Positions 16,892-27,708 are shown, counted from the first letter of the stretch. The stretch is DNA of 45,312 bases from Clostridia bacterium (GCA_017456545.1 JAFTJE010000006.1:1-45312); one strand, 5' to 3'. Translations and numbers: made by a program. Notes: generated from the letters alone by a model not told the origin.

Positions 16892-16920
16892 ATTTTAGCA
16901 TATCCAAAATAATAAATCAA
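16892..16920 (-). promoter_or_regulatory. sigma-A promoter of rnhA, TTGATT-17-TAAAAT
   Basis: On the minus strand TTGATT (16915-16920) and TAAAAT (16892-16897) are 17 bases apart, just upstream of rnhA. Confidence 0.8.
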
Positions 16921-16947
16921 TATTTTTCAGCAAAATTAAAAAAACTA

Positions 16948-16976
16948 TTGACAATTTATGTTTCCTGTGTTAGAAT
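16948..16976 (+). promoter_or_regulatory. sigma-A promoter of rpsF-ssb-rpsR, TTGACA-17-TAGAAT
   Basis: TTGACA (16948-16953) and TAGAAT (16971-16976) are 17 bases apart. The start near 16983 leaves a leader of about 90 bases. Confidence 0.88.
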
Positions 16977-17013
16977 ATTGCCCGAACGGGTGTGTTCCAT
17001 GGGTTCATATCCG

Positions 17014-17064
17014 CTCCTACCGACGGAAAATCTGTTCAATCTGTCGGTCTTATGTCCATAGGAG
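17014..17064 (+). promoter_or_regulatory. Candidate S6:S18 autoregulatory leader
   Basis: ACCGAC (17019-17024) pairs with GTCGGT (17043-17048), giving the CCG-containing hairpin typical of the S6:S18-binding leader in front of rpsF. CTCCTA (17014-17019) is complementary to TAGGAG (17059-17064), the Shine-Dalgarno region of rpsF, so an alternative fold could hide the start. Binding of S6:S18 would shift the balance. The pairing is seen; the regulatory role is inferred. Confidence 0.68.
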
Positions 17065-17074
17065 GTGTAAAAAG

Positions 17075-17395
17075 ATGGAAAAGGTTCTCAATTCTTATGA
17101 AACTTTGTTTGTAGTTGACTGCACACTTGGAGAAGAGAGTGTTAAGGCAATTGTAGACAAGTTTACAGCTCTTATTAGCGAGAATGGAACTATCGATTCT
17201 GTTGACGAGTGGGGCAAGCGTAGACTTGCATACCCCATTGATTACAAGAACGACGGTTACTATGTACTCGTTAACTTTAAGAGTGAGGGTGCTTTTACAC
17301 TTGAGCTTGAGCGTGTATTCGGTATTACCGAAGGCATTCTTCGTTCAATTGTAATTAAACACATCGACGACAAGAAAACAGTTAAAGAAGCGTAA
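17075..17395 (+). CDS. rpsF: 30S ribosomal protein S6
   Basis: The protein has 106 residues from the ATG at 17075, chosen for GGAGGTG at 17061-17067; the frame is open further upstream but runs through the leader and promoter. YETLFVVD opens the fold and WGKRRLAYPI (about residue 49) is the S6 signature. S6 binds 16S rRNA with S18 on the small-subunit platform. It opens the conserved rpsF-ssb-rpsR operon, and the leader suggests feedback by S6:S18. Confidence 0.97.
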   Translation: MEKVLNSYETLFVVDCTLGEESVKAIVDKFTALISENGTIDSVDEWGKRRLAYPIDYKNDGYYVLVNFKSEGAFTLELERVFGITEGILRSIVIKHIDDKKTVKEA

Positions 17396-17415
17396 AATTC
17401 AAACGGAGGGGAAAT

Positions 17416-17847
17416 ATGGCAAATTTTAATTTGAACAAAGTAATACTCGGCGGCAGAGTAACTGCAGATCCCGAGCTCAAGCATACCCCACAAGGAATTC
17501 CCGTTTGCTCATTCTCTGTTGCTGTTAACCGCAGATCAAAGGACGGCCAGGCTCCTGCTGACTTTATCAACTGTCAGGCGTGGAGAGCAACCGCTGAATT
17601 TATCAGCAGATACTTCAAAAAAGGAAGCTCCATCTGCTTGGTAGGCTCTATTCAGACAAGGACATGGAATGACCAGCAGGGTAATAAACGCTACGCTACA
17701 GAGGTAATCGCTGATGAGGCGTTCTTTGTAGATTCCAAATCTGAAAGTGATTCTGCTCCCGCATTTGCAACCGAGCAGGCATCATTCCAGACACAGCAGG
17801 CTCCCAAGTATGAGGATATTCAGGGAGACGATGACTTGCCGTTCTGA
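17416..17847 (+). CDS. ssb: Single-stranded DNA-binding protein
   Basis: The 143-residue SSB has an OB-fold at residues 3-105 (NLNKVILGGRVTADPELK at its start, then FINCQAWR), a flexible Gln/Ala-rich linker, and the acidic tip DDDLPF used to recruit repair and replication proteins. The start has GGAGGGG. It lies between rpsF and rpsR, the usual clostridial order. Confidence 0.97.
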   Translation: MANFNLNKVILGGRVTADPELKHTPQGIPVCSFSVAVNRRSKDGQAPADFINCQAWRATAEFISRYFKKGSSICLVGSIQTRTWNDQQGNKRYATEVIADEAFFVDSKSESDSAPAFATEQASFQTQQAPKYEDIQGDDDLPF

Positions 17848-17886
17848 TGAACTGCAAACCCAAAATATAATAGGAGGCTTTTTAAG

Positions 17887-18159
17887 ATGGATAACAACAA
17901 TGTTGTTGAAAGAGAACAGAATACACAGCGTCCTGCTCGTCCTATGATGAGAAGAAAGAAAAAGGTTTGTGCATTCTGTGCTGATAAGATCGGTCATATC
18001 GATTACAAGGATACAGCTCGTTTGAGAAAGTATGTTACAGAACGCGCTAAGATTCTTCCCAGAAGAATTACAGGCACATGTGCTCACCACCAGAATGAGC
18101 TTACAAAGGCTATCAAGCGTGCACGCTATATGGCACTTATGCCTTATATTGATGACTAA
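17887..18159 (+). CDS. rpsR: 30S ribosomal protein S18
   Basis: The 90-residue S18 has a basic head ([12 protein letters not shown]) and the core [22 protein letters not shown], which binds 16S rRNA with S6. CAFCADK supplies a Cys pair typical of Zn-type S18. The C-terminal [10 protein letters not shown] is standard. Short intergenic gap to ssb and a terminator just after the stop mark it as the last gene of the operon. Confidence 0.97.
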   Translation: MDNNNVVEREQNTQRPARPMMRRKKKVCAFCADKIGHIDYKDTARLRKYVTERAKILPRRITGTCAHHQNELTKAIKRARYMALMPYIDD

Positions 18160-18167
18160 TAAAAAAT

Positions 18168-18197
18168 TCACCACCGAAAATCGGTGGTGATTTTTTT
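18168..18197 (+). terminator. Terminator of the rpsF-ssb-rpsR operon
   Basis: TCACCACCGA (18168-18177) pairs perfectly with TCGGTGGTGA (18181-18190) around a three-base loop, then seven T residues. Confidence 0.95.
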
Positions 18198-18198
18198 A

Positions 18199-18312
18199 AT
18201 GCAGAATTCAGAATGCAGAGTGCAGAATTTAAGTAAATGCAGAATTCAGAATGCAGAGTGCAGAATTTAAGTAAATGCAGAATTCAGAATGCAGAGTGCA
18301 GAATTTAAGGTA
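18199..18312 (+). repeat. Tandem array, three units of 38 bases
   Basis: The units begin at 18199, 18237 and 18275 with an exact period of 38 bases and read nearly identically. The third runs into a changed copy. Confidence 0.93.
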
Positions 18313-18518
18313 ATGCAGAGTGCAGAATTGATTGAATTGATGTAAATGCAGAGAGTAGAGTGAGTAGTCCTTGAGTTGTTGCAGAATACGGCTTAAGCTG
18401 TAAAGCTACAACAGACGAAATTCCTCTAAAAGGACTACCTACACATCGCAAGATTCTCGGTCTTCTTCCAATTCTGCACTCTGCACTCTGAATTCTGCAT
18501 TCACTCTGATTCTGCATT
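18199..18518. mobile_element. MITE-like element with GCAGAATTC-array inverted arms
   Basis: The left arm has three copies of a 38-base unit (starting at 18199, 18237 and 18275), each built on GCAGAATTCAGAATGCAG, then a decayed copy. The right arm (18470-18518) has the same words inverted. The centre is a long imperfect palindrome whose tips GTAGTCCTT (18364-18372) and AAGGACTAC (18430-18438) pair exactly. No transposase is encoded. It fills the whole space between two converging terminators. Calling it mobile is inference. Confidence 0.65.
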
Positions 18519-18531
18519 TTTCTTTTTGCAA

Positions 18532-18561
18532 AAAAAAACGAGCCCCGGGTTAAAGGCTCGT
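18532..18561 (-). terminator. Terminator of rpsT
   Basis: On the minus strand ACGAGCC (18555-18561 reversed) pairs with GGCTCGT (18539-18545 reversed), followed by eight T residues. Confidence 0.9.
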
Positions 18562-18574
18562 TATATTTATCAGC

Positions 18575-18838
18575 TTACGCCATCTTATTGTACATAAGTG
18601 TGAACTGGCTCTTCTTATGAGCAGCGTTGTTCTTGTGGAGAAGACCCTGGCCAACAGCCTGGTCAACCTTCTTAACAGCAGCTACATAAGCAACTTGAGC
18701 AGCAGCCTTATCTCCGCTTTCAACAGCAGCCTTGAACTTCTTAATAACTGTGTTGAGCTGGGATTTAAGCATCTTGTTACGAAGTGTCTTGGTAGCGATA
18801 ACCTTAACACGCTTCTTAGCAGATTTGATATTAGGCAT
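18575..18838 (-). CDS. rpsT: 30S ribosomal protein S20
   Basis: The 87-residue, very basic, Lys/Ala-rich helical protein begins MPNIKSAKKRVKV, the usual S20 start, and ends in the KNNAAHKKSQFTLMYNKMA tail. It binds 16S rRNA early in small-subunit assembly. It has its own sigma-A promoter, a leader of about 90 bases and a GGAGG site. Single-gene unit. Confidence 0.97.
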   Translation of the reverse strand: MPNIKSAKKRVKVIATKTLRNKMLKSQLNTVIKKFKAAVESGDKAAAQVAYVAAVKKVDQAVGQGLLHKNNAAHKKSQFTLMYNKMA

Positions 18839-18932
18839 GGTAAATCCTCCTTTTAATATAATCTAATCCGACAGAGATGCTATCCGTTGCCTGAGAGGGT
18901 GCTACAGATACAGCCTGTTCGTACGGTTATAT

Positions 18933-18961
18933 ATTTTAACATATGTAAGCTGCGTTGTCAA
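18933..18961 (-). promoter_or_regulatory. sigma-A promoter of rpsT, TTGACA-17-TAAAAT
   Basis: On the minus strand TTGACA (18956-18961) and TAAAAT (18933-18938) are 17 bases apart. The stretch 18962-19140 between this promoter and that of rpoB is A/T-rich with no gene seen. Confidence 0.88.
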
Positions 18962-19140
18962 TACCTTTTTAGAAAAATATTCTATTTTTTTATAATTCTT
19001 TTATTAAATTAAAAGGGTAATTTTTTTTACTTTTTTGTCTAAAAATAATTTACAAAAAATTAACATATTTCCAAATTGTAAATTTTTAAGAAATTAACTG
19101 TAAAATATTTTGAATATAGAAATTTATTTATTAATAACTA

Positions 19141-19169
19141 TTGACAAATCCTTCTTACAGTGTTAAAAT
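19141..19169 (+). promoter_or_regulatory. sigma-A promoter of rpoB-rpoC, TTGACA-17-TAAAAT
   Basis: TTGACA (19141-19146) and TAAAAT (19164-19169) are 17 bases apart. It gives rpoBC a promoter of their own with a leader of about 55 bases. Confidence 0.87.
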
Positions 19170-19232
19170 AACTCTCCGCGAATTGTTTTTTTATATTATA
19201 CTATTATAAAGGAAAATGGAGTGATTAAGTTT

Positions 19233-22200
19233 ATGGTCAAAGAGCAAATACTTGGCAAAAACAAACGAATGAGCTTCGCAAAAATCAATGAATTGATTGA
19301 AATGCCCAATCTTATCGATGTGCAGAAAAAATCCTTTGATTGGTTCTTGAAGGAAGGACTTATGGAGGTCCTTCGTGAGGTATCTCCCATTACAGACCAC
19401 TCGGGCAACCTTGAGATTGATTTTGTATCCTTTTCTCTTGATGTTAACAACCCGAAATATCCCGTAGAGGAATGCAAGATCAGAGATGTTAACTATGCAG
19501 CTCCCCTTAAGGTAAATGTACGCCTTTCCGACAGAAGAACAGGTGAGGTAAAGGAGCATGAGGTATTTATGGGTGATTTCCCCCTCATGACAGATAACGG
19601 CACCTTCGTTATCAACGGTGCTGAGAGAGTTGTTGTTTCTCAGATCGTTCGTTCTCCCGGTATGTATTACGACTTTTCTATTGATAAAACAGGTATGCAC
19701 AACTACAAGGCTTCTGTAATTCCTTACCGTGGAGCCTGGTTGGAGTATGAGACAGATGCGTCAAATGTGTTCTATGTTCATATCGACAAGAACAGAAAGA
19801 TGCCTGTTACCGTTCTTATCCGTGCTCTTGGCATAGAGACAGAAGAGGATATCAAGGATATGTACGGTGAGCTCTTTATGACTCCCACTCTTGAAAAGGA
19901 TGAGTGTGAAAAGCTTGCATTTGAAAATGGCACTACTATCAAGGAAGAGGCGCTTAAGGAAATTTACAAGAGACACCGTCCCGGTGAGCCTGCAACTGCT
20001 GAGAGTGCAGAGACTCTTGTTCATAATTTCTTCTTTGATGGGAAGAGATATGACCTTTATCCCGTTGGCCGTTATAAATTCGACAAGAAGCTTTCTATCA
20101 CCAACAGAATAGTTGGTCTTACCCTTTCACGCCCTGTTGTAAGCACATTGACAGGTGAGGTTCTCTTTGACGCAGGTATGGTTCTTACAAAAGAGGATGC
20201 CGAGGTTATCGAGAAGAATTGTGTAGATGCCGTATATGCTTTCGTTCTTGAAAAGGAATCCAACAGTAAGGTTGAAATTAAGATTTTTGGCAACGGTACT
20301 GTATATCCCGAGTATGTTCTCGGCTACGATCTTAAGGATTGTGGCGTAAATGAAAAGATCAATTATGCTAAGCTCCAGGCTATTATTGAGGAGTGTGCAG
20401 GCGATGTTGACGCCATTAAGGAAAGAGTAAGAAGAGAGGTTGGAGAGCTCTGTCCCAAGCACATTACAAGAGAGGATATTCTTGCCTCCATCGGTTATCT
20501 TGTAGGTCTTGCACACGGCATCGGTAACAAGGATGATATTGACCATCTTGGAAACCGTCGTCTCCGTTGCGTAGGTGAGCTTCTTCAAAACCAGTTCCGC
20601 ATCGGTATGTCCCGTATGGATAAGACTGTAAAGGAGAGAATGAACTCTACTCCCGATGCAGAGGAGCTTGCACCCAAGACACTTATAAATATCAGACCCG
20701 TGGTTACAGCTATCAGAGAGTTCTTTGGCTCATCACCCCTTTCCCAGTTTATGGACCAGAACAACCCCTTGGCTGAGCTTACACATAAGCGTCGTATCTC
20801 CGCCCTCGGTCCCTCAGGTCTTTCCAGAGACAGAGCAGCGTTTGAGGTGCGTGATGTACATTATACACACTATGGCAGAATGTGTCCCGTAGAGACACCT
20901 GAAGGACCTAATATCGGTCTTATCTCCTATCTTTCCACATATGCAAAGATCAGTGATTACGGCTTTATTGAGGCTCCCTACCGTAAGATCGTTGACGGTG
21001 TGGTAACGGATGAGGTTGTTTACATGACAGCCGACGAGGAGGACGGACATGTTATTGCACAGGCTTACGAGGAGCTTGATGAAAATAACAGATTCGTAAA
21101 ATCTAAGATAATTGTTCGTGATAAGGCGGAAATTATAGAGACAGAATCATCCCGTGCTGATTATATGGATGTATCCCCCAAAATGGTTGTATCCGTAGCT
21201 ACAGCAATGATTCCCTTTATTGAGAACGATGACAATGCCCGTGCACTCATGGGCTCCAACATGCAGAAGCAGGCAGTTCCCCTTCTTACCACCGACTCTC
21301 CTATTGTCGGCACAGGTATGGAGTATAAGGCAGCTGTTGACTCCGGCGTAGTTGTAGTAGCAAGGAACAGCGGTACAGTTGAAAGAGTAGATTCAGCTCA
21401 CATTGTTATAAAGAATGATGACGGACTTAAGGACAGATATGAGCTCATTAAGTTCAAGCGTTCCAACCAGAGCACCTGTGTAAACCAGAATCCTATTGTC
21501 AAGGTTGGTGAAAGAGTAGAAAAGGGACAGGTAATTGCCGATGGTCCCGCAACCTCCAACGGTGAAATTTCCCTTGGTAAGAATGCTCTTATCGGCTTTA
21601 TGACATGGGAGGGCTACAACTACGAGGACGCTGTACTTCTTAATGAAAATCTCGTACGCAATGATGTATATACATCTATCCATATAGAAGAGCACACCCA
21701 CGATGCAAGAGATACAAAGCTTGGTCCGGAGGAAATCACAAGAGAGATTCCCAACGCAGGTGAGGATGCTCTTAAGAACCTTGACGAAAACGGTATTGTA
21801 AGAATCGGTACAGAGGTTAAGGCAAGAGATATTCTTGTAGGTAAGGTTACACCTAAGGGTGAGACCGAGCTTACAGCAGAGGAGAGATTGCTCCGTGCTA
21901 TCTTCGGTGAGAAGACAAGAGATGTAAGAGATACATCGCTTCGTCTCCATAACGGCGAGAACGGTATAGTTGTCGATGTTAAGGTATTCTCCCGTGAGAA
22001 CGGTGACGAGCTTACTCCCGGTGTAAACAAGGTAGTTAAGGTATATGTTGCTCAGAAGAGAAAAATCTCCGTGGGCGATAAAATGGCGGGCCGTCACGGT
22101 AACAAGGGTGTTGTATCGAGAATACTTCCTCCCGAGGATATGCCCTTCCTGGCAGACGGTACACCTCTTGATATAGTTCTTAATCCCCTCGGCGTTCCTT

Positions 22201-23150
22201 CCCGTATGAACATCGGTCAGGTGCTTGAGGTTCATCTCGGTATCGCAGCTAAGAAGCTTGGCTGGAAGATTATGACTCCTGTATTTGACGGTGCAAAGGA
22301 GAAGGATATCTTTGAGTGCCTCAAGATGGCAGGTCTTTGGAGAGATGTTCTTCCCACTGAGAATACAGACGGTAAGGACCTCTTTATGGAGGTTGTAAGA
22401 GAGGACGGCAAGAAGGATATCCAGAAGCTCGATCCCGATACAAGAAATAATCCCGAGGCAATCAAGGCTCTTCTCGCAGAGGGTAAGCTTAAGATTTGCG
22501 ACGGTAAAACAATTCTTTACGACGGACGCACGGGTGAGCCCTTTGATAACCCCGTAACCGTAGGTATTATGTATTACCTTAAGCTTCATCACCTTGTTGA
22601 CGATAAGATTCATGCCCGTTCTGTAGGTCCATACTCCCTCGTTACACAGCAGCCTCTCGGCGGTAAAGCACAGTTTGGCGGTCAGCGTTTCGGAGAGATG
22701 GAGGTATGGGCACTTGAGGCTTACGGTGCAGCTTATACTCTTCAGGAAATTCTTACTGTTAAGAGTGACGATGTTATAGGTAGAACAAAGACATTTGAGG
22801 CTATTGTTAAGGGTGAGAATATTCCTACTCCGGGTATCCCCGAGTCATTTAAGGTTCTTGTTAAGGAGCTCCAGGCTCTTGCACTTGATATTAAGGTTCT
22901 CGACAAGGAAGGAAATGAAATTGAGCTTTCCAACATTGGAGAGGATGATATTGAGCCTATGAATATCGTGGCTCCGGCAGAGGATCAGGTTGCAGAGAGT
23001 GATGCCGACAATCAAGATGAATACGACAATAATGAAGATAACGAGGATTCATACGATAACGAGGACGCACCTGACAACTTTGTAGAAGAGCTTGTTAAGG
23101 AGCTCACACAGGAAGAGCAGTATTCAGATTTCGACGATTTCGATGAATAA
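19233..23150 (+). CDS. rpoB: DNA-directed RNA polymerase subunit beta
   Basis: The subunit has about 1305 residues from the ATG at 19233 (an in-frame GTG at 19221 after AAAGGA is also possible). The rifampicin region (about 20720-20810) reads [20 protein letters not shown] then KRRISALGP; the classic resistance positions (Q513, D516, H526, S531 in E. coli numbering) are wild type. [12 protein letters not shown] and the clamp segment near 22620 are present. The tail of about 60 residues is unusually acidic (Asp, Glu, Asn, Tyr) and ends [10 protein letters not shown]. It catalyses transcription with RpoA and RpoC. rplJ and rplL, often upstream, are not here. Confidence 0.97.
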   Translation: MVKEQILGKNKRMSFAKINELIEMPNLIDVQKKSFDWFLKEGLMEVLREVSPITDHSGNLEIDFVSFSLDVNNPKYPVEECKIRDVNYAAPLKVNVRLSDRRTGEVKEHEVFMGDFPLMTDNGTFVINGAERVVVSQIVRSPGMYYDFSIDKTGMHNYKASVIPYRGAWLEYETDASNVFYVHIDKNRKMPVTVLIRALGIETEEDIKDMYGELFMTPTLEKDECEKLAFENGTTIKEEALKEIYKRHRPGEPATAESAETLVHNFFFDGKRYDLYPVGRYKFDKKLSITNRIVGLTLSRPVVSTLTGEVLFDAGMVLTKEDAEVIEKNCVDAVYAFVLEKESNSKVEIKIFGNGTVYPEYVLGYDLKDCGVNEKINYAKLQAIIEECAGDVDAIKERVRREVGELCPKHITREDILASIGYLVGLAHGIGNKDDIDHLGNRRLRCVGELLQNQFRIGMSRMDKTVKERMNSTPDAEELAPKTLINIRPVVTAIREFFGSSPLSQFMDQNNPLAELTHKRRISALGPSGLSRDRAAFEVRDVHYTHYGRMCPVETPEGPNIGLISYLSTYAKISDYGFIEAPYRKIVDGVVTDEVVYMTADEEDGHVIAQAYEELDENNRFVKSKIIVRDKAEIIETESSRADYMDVSPKMVVSVATAMIPFIENDDNARALMGSNMQKQAVPLLTTDSPIVGTGMEYKAAVDSGVVVVARNSGTVERVDSAHIVIKNDDGLKDRYELIKFKRSNQSTCVNQNPIVKVGERVEKGQVIADGPATSNGEISLGKNALIGFMTWEGYNYEDAVLLNENLVRNDVYTSIHIEEHTHDARDTKLGPEEITREIPNAGEDALKNLDENGIVRIGTEVKARDILVGKVTPKGETELTAEERLLRAIFGEKTRDVRDTSLRLHNGENGIVVDVKVFSRENGDELTPGVNKVVKVYVAQKRKISVGDKMAGRHGNKGVVSRILPPEDMPFLADGTPLDIVLNPLGVPSRMNIGQVLEVHLGIAAKKLGWKIMTPVFDGAKEKDIFECLKMAGLWRDVLPTENTDGKDLFMEVVREDGKKDIQKLDPDTRNNPEAIKALLAEGKLKICDGKTILYDGRTGEPFDNPVTVGIMYYLKLHHLVDDKIHARSVGPYSLVTQQPLGGKAQFGGQRFGEMEVWALEAYGAAYTLQEILTVKSDDVIGRTKTFEAIVKGENIPTPGIPESFKVLVKELQALALDIKVLDKEGNEIELSNIGEDDIEPMNIVAPAEDQVAESDADNQDEYDNNEDNEDSYDNEDAPDNFVEELVKELTQEEQYSDFDDFDE

Positions 23151-23176
23151 AAAATATTAAGAGAAGGAAAATGCTG

Positions 23177-26100
23177 ATGGAACATACTTTTGATTCTATA
23201 AAAATTGGTCTTGCATCTCCTGAAATGATAAGAAATTGGTCATGGGGTGAGGTAACAAAGCCCGAGACTATTAATTACCGTACACAGAAGCCCGAGAAGG
23301 ACGGTCTTTTCTGCGAAAAGATATTTGGTCCTACAAAGGACTGGGAGTGTTCTTGCGGTAAGTATAAGCGTTCTCGTCATAAGGGACACAAGTGTGAGAA
23401 ATGTGGTGTTGAAGTAACCACTAAAAAGGTTCGCCGTGAAAGAATGGGACATATTGAGCTTGCTTGTCCTGTTTCCCATTTTTGGTATTTTAAGGCTGTA
23501 CCTCCCAGAATGGGACTCCTCCTTAATATTTCACTTAAGGAGCTTGAAAATGTAATTTATTTCGTTCAGAGAATCGTAATCGATCCCGGTGATACTCCAC
23601 TTGAAAAGTGTCAGATACTCAAGGAAAGCGAATATAAAGCATACTATGAAAAATACGAGGATCGCTTTGTTGCCGAAATGGGAGCAGAGGCTATCAAGAA
23701 GCTTCTTGAAGAAATAGATCTCGATGAGCTTTCAAAGCAGCTTAAGGATGATCTTGCCAAGGCTTCCGGTCAGAAAAAGACCCGTATTATAAAAAGACTT
23801 GAAATCGTTGAGGCATTCAGAAAGTCAGGCAACCGTCCTGAGTGGATGATCCTCGATGTAGTACCCGTGCTTCCTCCCGAAATCAGACCTATGGTACCTC
23901 TTGACGGTGGAAGATATGCGGCATCCGATATAAATGACCTTTACCGTAGAGTTATCAACAGAAACAACCGTCTTAAGAAGCTTATGGAGCTCGGTACTCC
24001 CGATATGATTATCAAGAATGAGAAGAGAATGCTTCAGGAGGCTGTTGATGCACTTATCGATAACGGTAAGCTTAAGAAACCGGTTACAGGTCCCGGTAAC
24101 AGATCACTCAAATCCCTTTCCGAGATTCTTCGCGGTAAGCAGGGACGCTTCAGACAGAACCTTCTCGGTAAGCGTGTTGACTATTCCGGCCGTTCTGTTA
24201 TCGTTGTAGGTCCTAACCTTAAAATCTATCAGTGCGGTCTTCCTAAGGAAATGGCTCTTGAGCTCTTCAAGCCCTTCGTAATGAAGAGACTTGTGGAAAC
24301 TCAGAAGTCCAGCAACATTAAGGAGGCTAAGCGTAAGGTAGAGCAGGTGGCAGATGAGGTTTGGGACGCACTTGAGGTAGTTATCAAGGAGCATCCTGTT
24401 CTTCTTAACCGTGCTCCTACACTTCACCGTCTTTCCATTCAGGCATTTGAGCCTGTCCTTGTAGACGGTAGAGCTATTAAGCTCCATCCCCTTGTATGTA
24501 AGGCATTCAATGCTGACTTCGACGGCGACCAGATGCCTGTACATGTGCCTCTTTCCAGTGAGGCTCAGGCAGAGGCAAGATTCCTTATGCTTTCTGCTAA
24601 CAACCTTCTTAAGCCCGTTGACGGTAAGGCTATTGCCGTTCCTTCACAGGATATGGTCCTCGGCTCTTACTATCTTACTCTCAATCCCAGAGAGGATGAG
24701 AAGGGTGCGGGAAGTGCCTTCAGAAACTTCGATGAGGCTATGATGGCTTACGCAAACGGAGATCTCCAGCTCCATGCTCCTATCAAGATAAGAGTTACTA
24801 AGGAGATTGACGGTGTGGCTCAGTCCAAGATTATTGACGCTACTCTCGGTAGACTTATATTCAATGCATCTATCCCTCAGGACCTCGGTTATGTGGATAG
24901 AGAAAAGGACCCCTTCGGACTTGAGGTTGACTTCGTTGCCGGAAGCAAGCAGCTTTCTCAGATAGTTGACCGTACAATCAAGGTTCACAACTTTACCAAG
25001 GCTGCAGAGGTTCTTGACAATATCAAGGCTATGGGATATAAATACTCAACACAGGCATCTCTCTCCATTTCAGTTGCGGATATGATTATCCCACAGGAAA
25101 AGTATACAATTGTAAAGGATGCAGAGAAGCAGGTTGATGAGGTATTCTCTCACTTCTATGAGGGTGAGCTTTCCGAGGAGGAAAGATACAACTGTGTAAT
25201 TGATATCTGGAACAAGGCTACAAACGATGTCATAGCACAGATTAAAGAAAACTTCAATATGTACAACCCTATCAAGATGATGTCCGACTCCGGTGCCCGT
25301 GGTAGTATGACACAGATGCGTCAGCTTGCCGGTATGCGTGGACTTATGTTCTCGGCTACAGGTAAAACTATGGAGATTCCAATTAAGTCCAACTTCCGTG
25401 AGGGTCTTACAATACTTGAATATTTCGTAGCTGCCCGTAGTGCCCGTAAGTCACTTTCCGATACAGCTCTTAAGACAGCTGACTCCGGTTACCTTACAAG
25501 GCGTCTTGTTGATGTATCCCACGAGGTTATCATCCGTGAGCATGATTGCGGCACAAGAGATTATATGATTGCAAGCGATATCAAGGAAGGAAATGAAATT
25601 GTTGAAAAGCTTGCTGACAGAATCCTCGGCAGATATACAGTAGAGAACATCTATGATGCAAACGGAAAGCTTATCATCGGTGAAAACGAGATGATTCTTT
25701 CCAAGCATGTGGATGCAATTATTGCCGCAGGTATTACAGAGGTTAAGGTAAGATCCGTGCTCCGTTGTAAGACTAAGTGCGGTGTATGTGCACACTGTTA
25801 CGGTATGGACCTTGCAAGCTCCAAGCCCGTTAACATCGGTGAGGCTGTCGGTGTTATCGCAGCTCAGTCTATCGGTGAGCCCGGTACACAGCTTACAATG
25901 AGAACCTTCCATACCGGTGGTGTAGCTTCTGCTAACATTACTCAGGGTCTTCCCCGAGTTGAGGAGCTCTTTGAGGCTCGCCGTCCCAAGAAGCCCGCTA
26001 TTGCATGTGAGGCAAGCGGTAATGTAAGAATTGTTCCCGATGGAAGAATAAACATTATCCATGTTAGGGACGAGGAAACAGGCGTAGATTACAAGTACGA

Positions 26101-26689
26101 TGTTCCCTTCGGTACTACAATGATAGTTCACGACGGTGACTATGTAAAGAAGGGCCAGGCTCTTACAGAGGGCTATATGGCTCCTGCAGATATTCTTAAG
26201 ATAAACGGCATTGAGGCAGTATATGACTATATCGTTCGTGAGGTTCAGAAGGTTTACCGTTCTCAGAATGTTGATGTTGATGATAAGCATGTCGAGGTTA
26301 TTACCCGTCAGATGACAAGAAAGGTTGAAATCGATGACCCCGGCGATACAGATTTCATCGTTGGAACAGTTGTTGATAAGGAAGAATTCGTTACAGAAAA
26401 CGAAAAGATCCGTGCAAGAATCAATGCAGGTGAGGTCAACCTCCGTGAGGCTATAGCTTCACCCATACTCCGTGGTATTACAAAGGCTGCATCCTCCACA
26501 GAGTCCTTCCTTTCCGCAGCATCCTTCCAGGAGACTACAAAGGCTCTTACAGAGGCTGCTATTAAGGGTAAGATTGACAGGCTTATGGGTCTTAAGGAGA
26601 ATGTTATTATCGGTAAGCTTATTCCCGCAGGTACAGGTCTTGCCGAATATAACAGAATCGGAGTTAAGAAGGAAGAGGCTTCTAATTAA
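23177..26689 (+). CDS. rpoC: DNA-directed RNA polymerase subunit beta'
   Basis: The subunit has about 1170 residues from the ATG at 23177 (AAGGA eight bases upstream; the ATG at 23171 is too close). An N-terminal zinc site uses CSCGKYKR and CEKCGVE. The catalytic magnesium loop NADFDGDQM is at 24509-24535, and a second zinc site lies in [13 protein letters not shown]. The bridge-helix and trigger-loop region follows near 25260-25950 ([17 protein letters not shown], then [11 protein letters not shown]). It lies 26 bases after rpoB and is followed by a strong terminator. Length is typical for clostridia. Confidence 0.97.
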   Translation: MEHTFDSIKIGLASPEMIRNWSWGEVTKPETINYRTQKPEKDGLFCEKIFGPTKDWECSCGKYKRSRHKGHKCEKCGVEVTTKKVRRERMGHIELACPVSHFWYFKAVPPRMGLLLNISLKELENVIYFVQRIVIDPGDTPLEKCQILKESEYKAYYEKYEDRFVAEMGAEAIKKLLEEIDLDELSKQLKDDLAKASGQKKTRIIKRLEIVEAFRKSGNRPEWMILDVVPVLPPEIRPMVPLDGGRYAASDINDLYRRVINRNNRLKKLMELGTPDMIIKNEKRMLQEAVDALIDNGKLKKPVTGPGNRSLKSLSEILRGKQGRFRQNLLGKRVDYSGRSVIVVGPNLKIYQCGLPKEMALELFKPFVMKRLVETQKSSNIKEAKRKVEQVADEVWDALEVVIKEHPVLLNRAPTLHRLSIQAFEPVLVDGRAIKLHPLVCKAFNADFDGDQMPVHVPLSSEAQAEARFLMLSANNLLKPVDGKAIAVPSQDMVLGSYYLTLNPREDEKGAGSAFRNFDEAMMAYANGDLQLHAPIKIRVTKEIDGVAQSKIIDATLGRLIFNASIPQDLGYVDREKDPFGLEVDFVAGSKQLSQIVDRTIKVHNFTKAAEVLDNIKAMGYKYSTQASLSISVADMIIPQEKYTIVKDAEKQVDEVFSHFYEGELSEEERYNCVIDIWNKATNDVIAQIKENFNMYNPIKMMSDSGARGSMTQMRQLAGMRGLMFSATGKTMEIPIKSNFREGLTILEYFVAARSARKSLSDTALKTADSGYLTRRLVDVSHEVIIREHDCGTRDYMIASDIKEGNEIVEKLADRILGRYTVENIYDANGKLIIGENEMILSKHVDAIIAAGITEVKVRSVLRCKTKCGVCAHCYGMDLASSKPVNIGEAVGVIAAQSIGEPGTQLTMRTFHTGGVASANITQGLPRVEELFEARRPKKPAIACEASGNVRIVPDGRINIIHVRDEETGVDYKYDVPFGTTMIVHDGDYVKKGQALTEGYMAPADILKINGIEAVYDYIVREVQKVYRSQNVDVDDKHVEVITRQMTRKVEIDDPGDTDFIVGTVVDKEEFVTENEKIRARINAGEVNLREAIASPILRGITKAASSTESFLSAASFQETTKALTEAAIKGKIDRLMGLKENVIIGKLIPAGTGLAEYNRIGVKKEEASN

Positions 26690-26696
26690 ACAATTT

Positions 26697-26727
26697 AAGT
26701 CGGTGGGCAACCACCGACTTTTTTTGT
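26697..26727 (+). terminator. Terminator of rpoBC
   Basis: AAGTCGGTGG (26697-26706) pairs perfectly with CCACCGACTT (26711-26720) around GCAA, followed by T residues. Confidence 0.95.
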
Positions 26728-26754
26728 TTTAACGGATATTTTTTTGTAAAACCG

Positions 26755-26783
26755 TTGAAAAAAATTTAGGCGTGTGCTATACT
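26755..26783 (+). promoter_or_regulatory. sigma-A promoter, TTGAAA-17-TATACT
   Basis: TTGAAA (26755-26760) and TATACT (26778-26783) are 17 bases apart, in front of the EamA-family gene. Confidence 0.82.
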
Positions 26784-26820
26784 TTCCTTTAATAATGAGA
26801 CATGAGAAGGGAGGGACACT

Positions 26821-27708
26821 GTGGAAAATCTCTGGATATTTTTAATACTCCTGTACGGCGTTTTCAAGGGTTTAAGAGAGGCTCTTAAAAAGAAAGCGAC
26901 ACAGTCCCACACTGTTATGGAGGTGCTGTTTTTCTATACTCTCTTTGCATTTATAATAACCGTGCCCTTTTCAAGAGATATATTTTCTTTATCATACAGA
27001 GCCCATCTTGTTATACTGTTTAAGGCATTTGTAATCTTCCTTGCATGGATGTGTGCTATGAGCTCTATAAAGAGATTGCCCATCAGCCTGTATTGTGTTA
27101 CGGATATGTCAAGAATGGTGTTTACCATTCTTATGGGTGTGCTTTTCCTTAATGAGTCAATAGGGGTCAATGAGGGCATAGGTATAGCTCTTGTTATCCT
27201 TGGAGTAGCCCTTGTAAATCTGCTTTCCGGTAAGGGGAGTGGAGAGAAACCCAAAATATACCTTTTATTCCTTGTGTTAATCTCCTGCCTCCTTAATTCC
27301 GTTGCGGAAATCACGGATAAATGGCTCCTTTCGTCTGCAATTACAGACAGATGGCTGCTCGGCACGGAGCATGTGGCAACAGAGCAGATGCAATTCTGGT
27401 ATATGCTTTATCTTGCCACATTTTACGGACTTTTTATTCTGATAAGGAAAGAGAAGGTAAACTTCAAAAAGTGCGTAAAATCCCCCTGTATCTGGCTTCT
27501 CAGTCTCCTTTTTGTGGTGGCAGACAGGGCAATGTTTATTGCTAACACCTATGAGAATAGTACAGTTGTGGTTATGACCCTTATAAAGCAGTCAAGCGTC
27601 CTTGTTACCATACTTCTCGGCAAGCTTGTGTTCAAGGAGAAAAATGTGGCAAAAAGAGCCCTCTGTGCCCTCCTGGTCGTCGCAGGAATTGTTCTTTCTG
27701 TTTTGTAG
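26821..27708 (+). CDS. EamA/DMT-family membrane transporter
   Basis: The 295-residue protein starts with GTG after GGGAGGG. About ten hydrophobic helices are visible in two EamA-like halves (about 1-138 and 150-295), the second ending LLVVAGIVLSVL as in the family. Such drug/metabolite transporters export or import amino acids, nucleotides or sugars; the substrate is not readable. It is a single-gene unit. The hairpin overlapping its stop has no T-tract. Confidence 0.87.
   Translation: MENLWIFLILLYGVFKGLREALKKKATQSHTVMEVLFFYTLFAFIITVPFSRDIFSLSYRAHLVILFKAFVIFLAWMCAMSSIKRLPISLYCVTDMSRMVFTILMGVLFLNESIGVNEGIGIALVILGVALVNLLSGKGSGEKPKIYLLFLVLISCLLNSVAEITDKWLLSSAITDRWLLGTEHVATEQMQFWYMLYLATFYGLFILIRKEKVNFKKCVKSPCIWLLSLLFVVADRAMFIANTYENSTVVVMTLIKQSSVLVTILLGKLVFKEKNVAKRALCALLVVAGIVLSVL

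Noticed and set aside
18839-18930. Glycine-riboswitch-like words (CTCTCAGGCAA) in the rpsT leader
   Set aside because: The leader is only about 90 bases and lacks the 5' GAGAG partner and the GCCGAAGG core, and rpsT is not a glycine-related gene.
20720-20810. Rifampicin-resistance changes in rpoB
   Set aside because: All main resistance positions keep the sensitive residue; the differences seen (for example P for Q at 510) are probably lineage variation.
21393-22613. Long Cys-rich reading frame antisense to rpoB, and similar ones opposite rpoC and the secreted protein
   Set aside because: They are mirror frames caused by the strong codon bias of the sense genes (ACA/GTT/AAG). They lack ribosome sites and show no domain.
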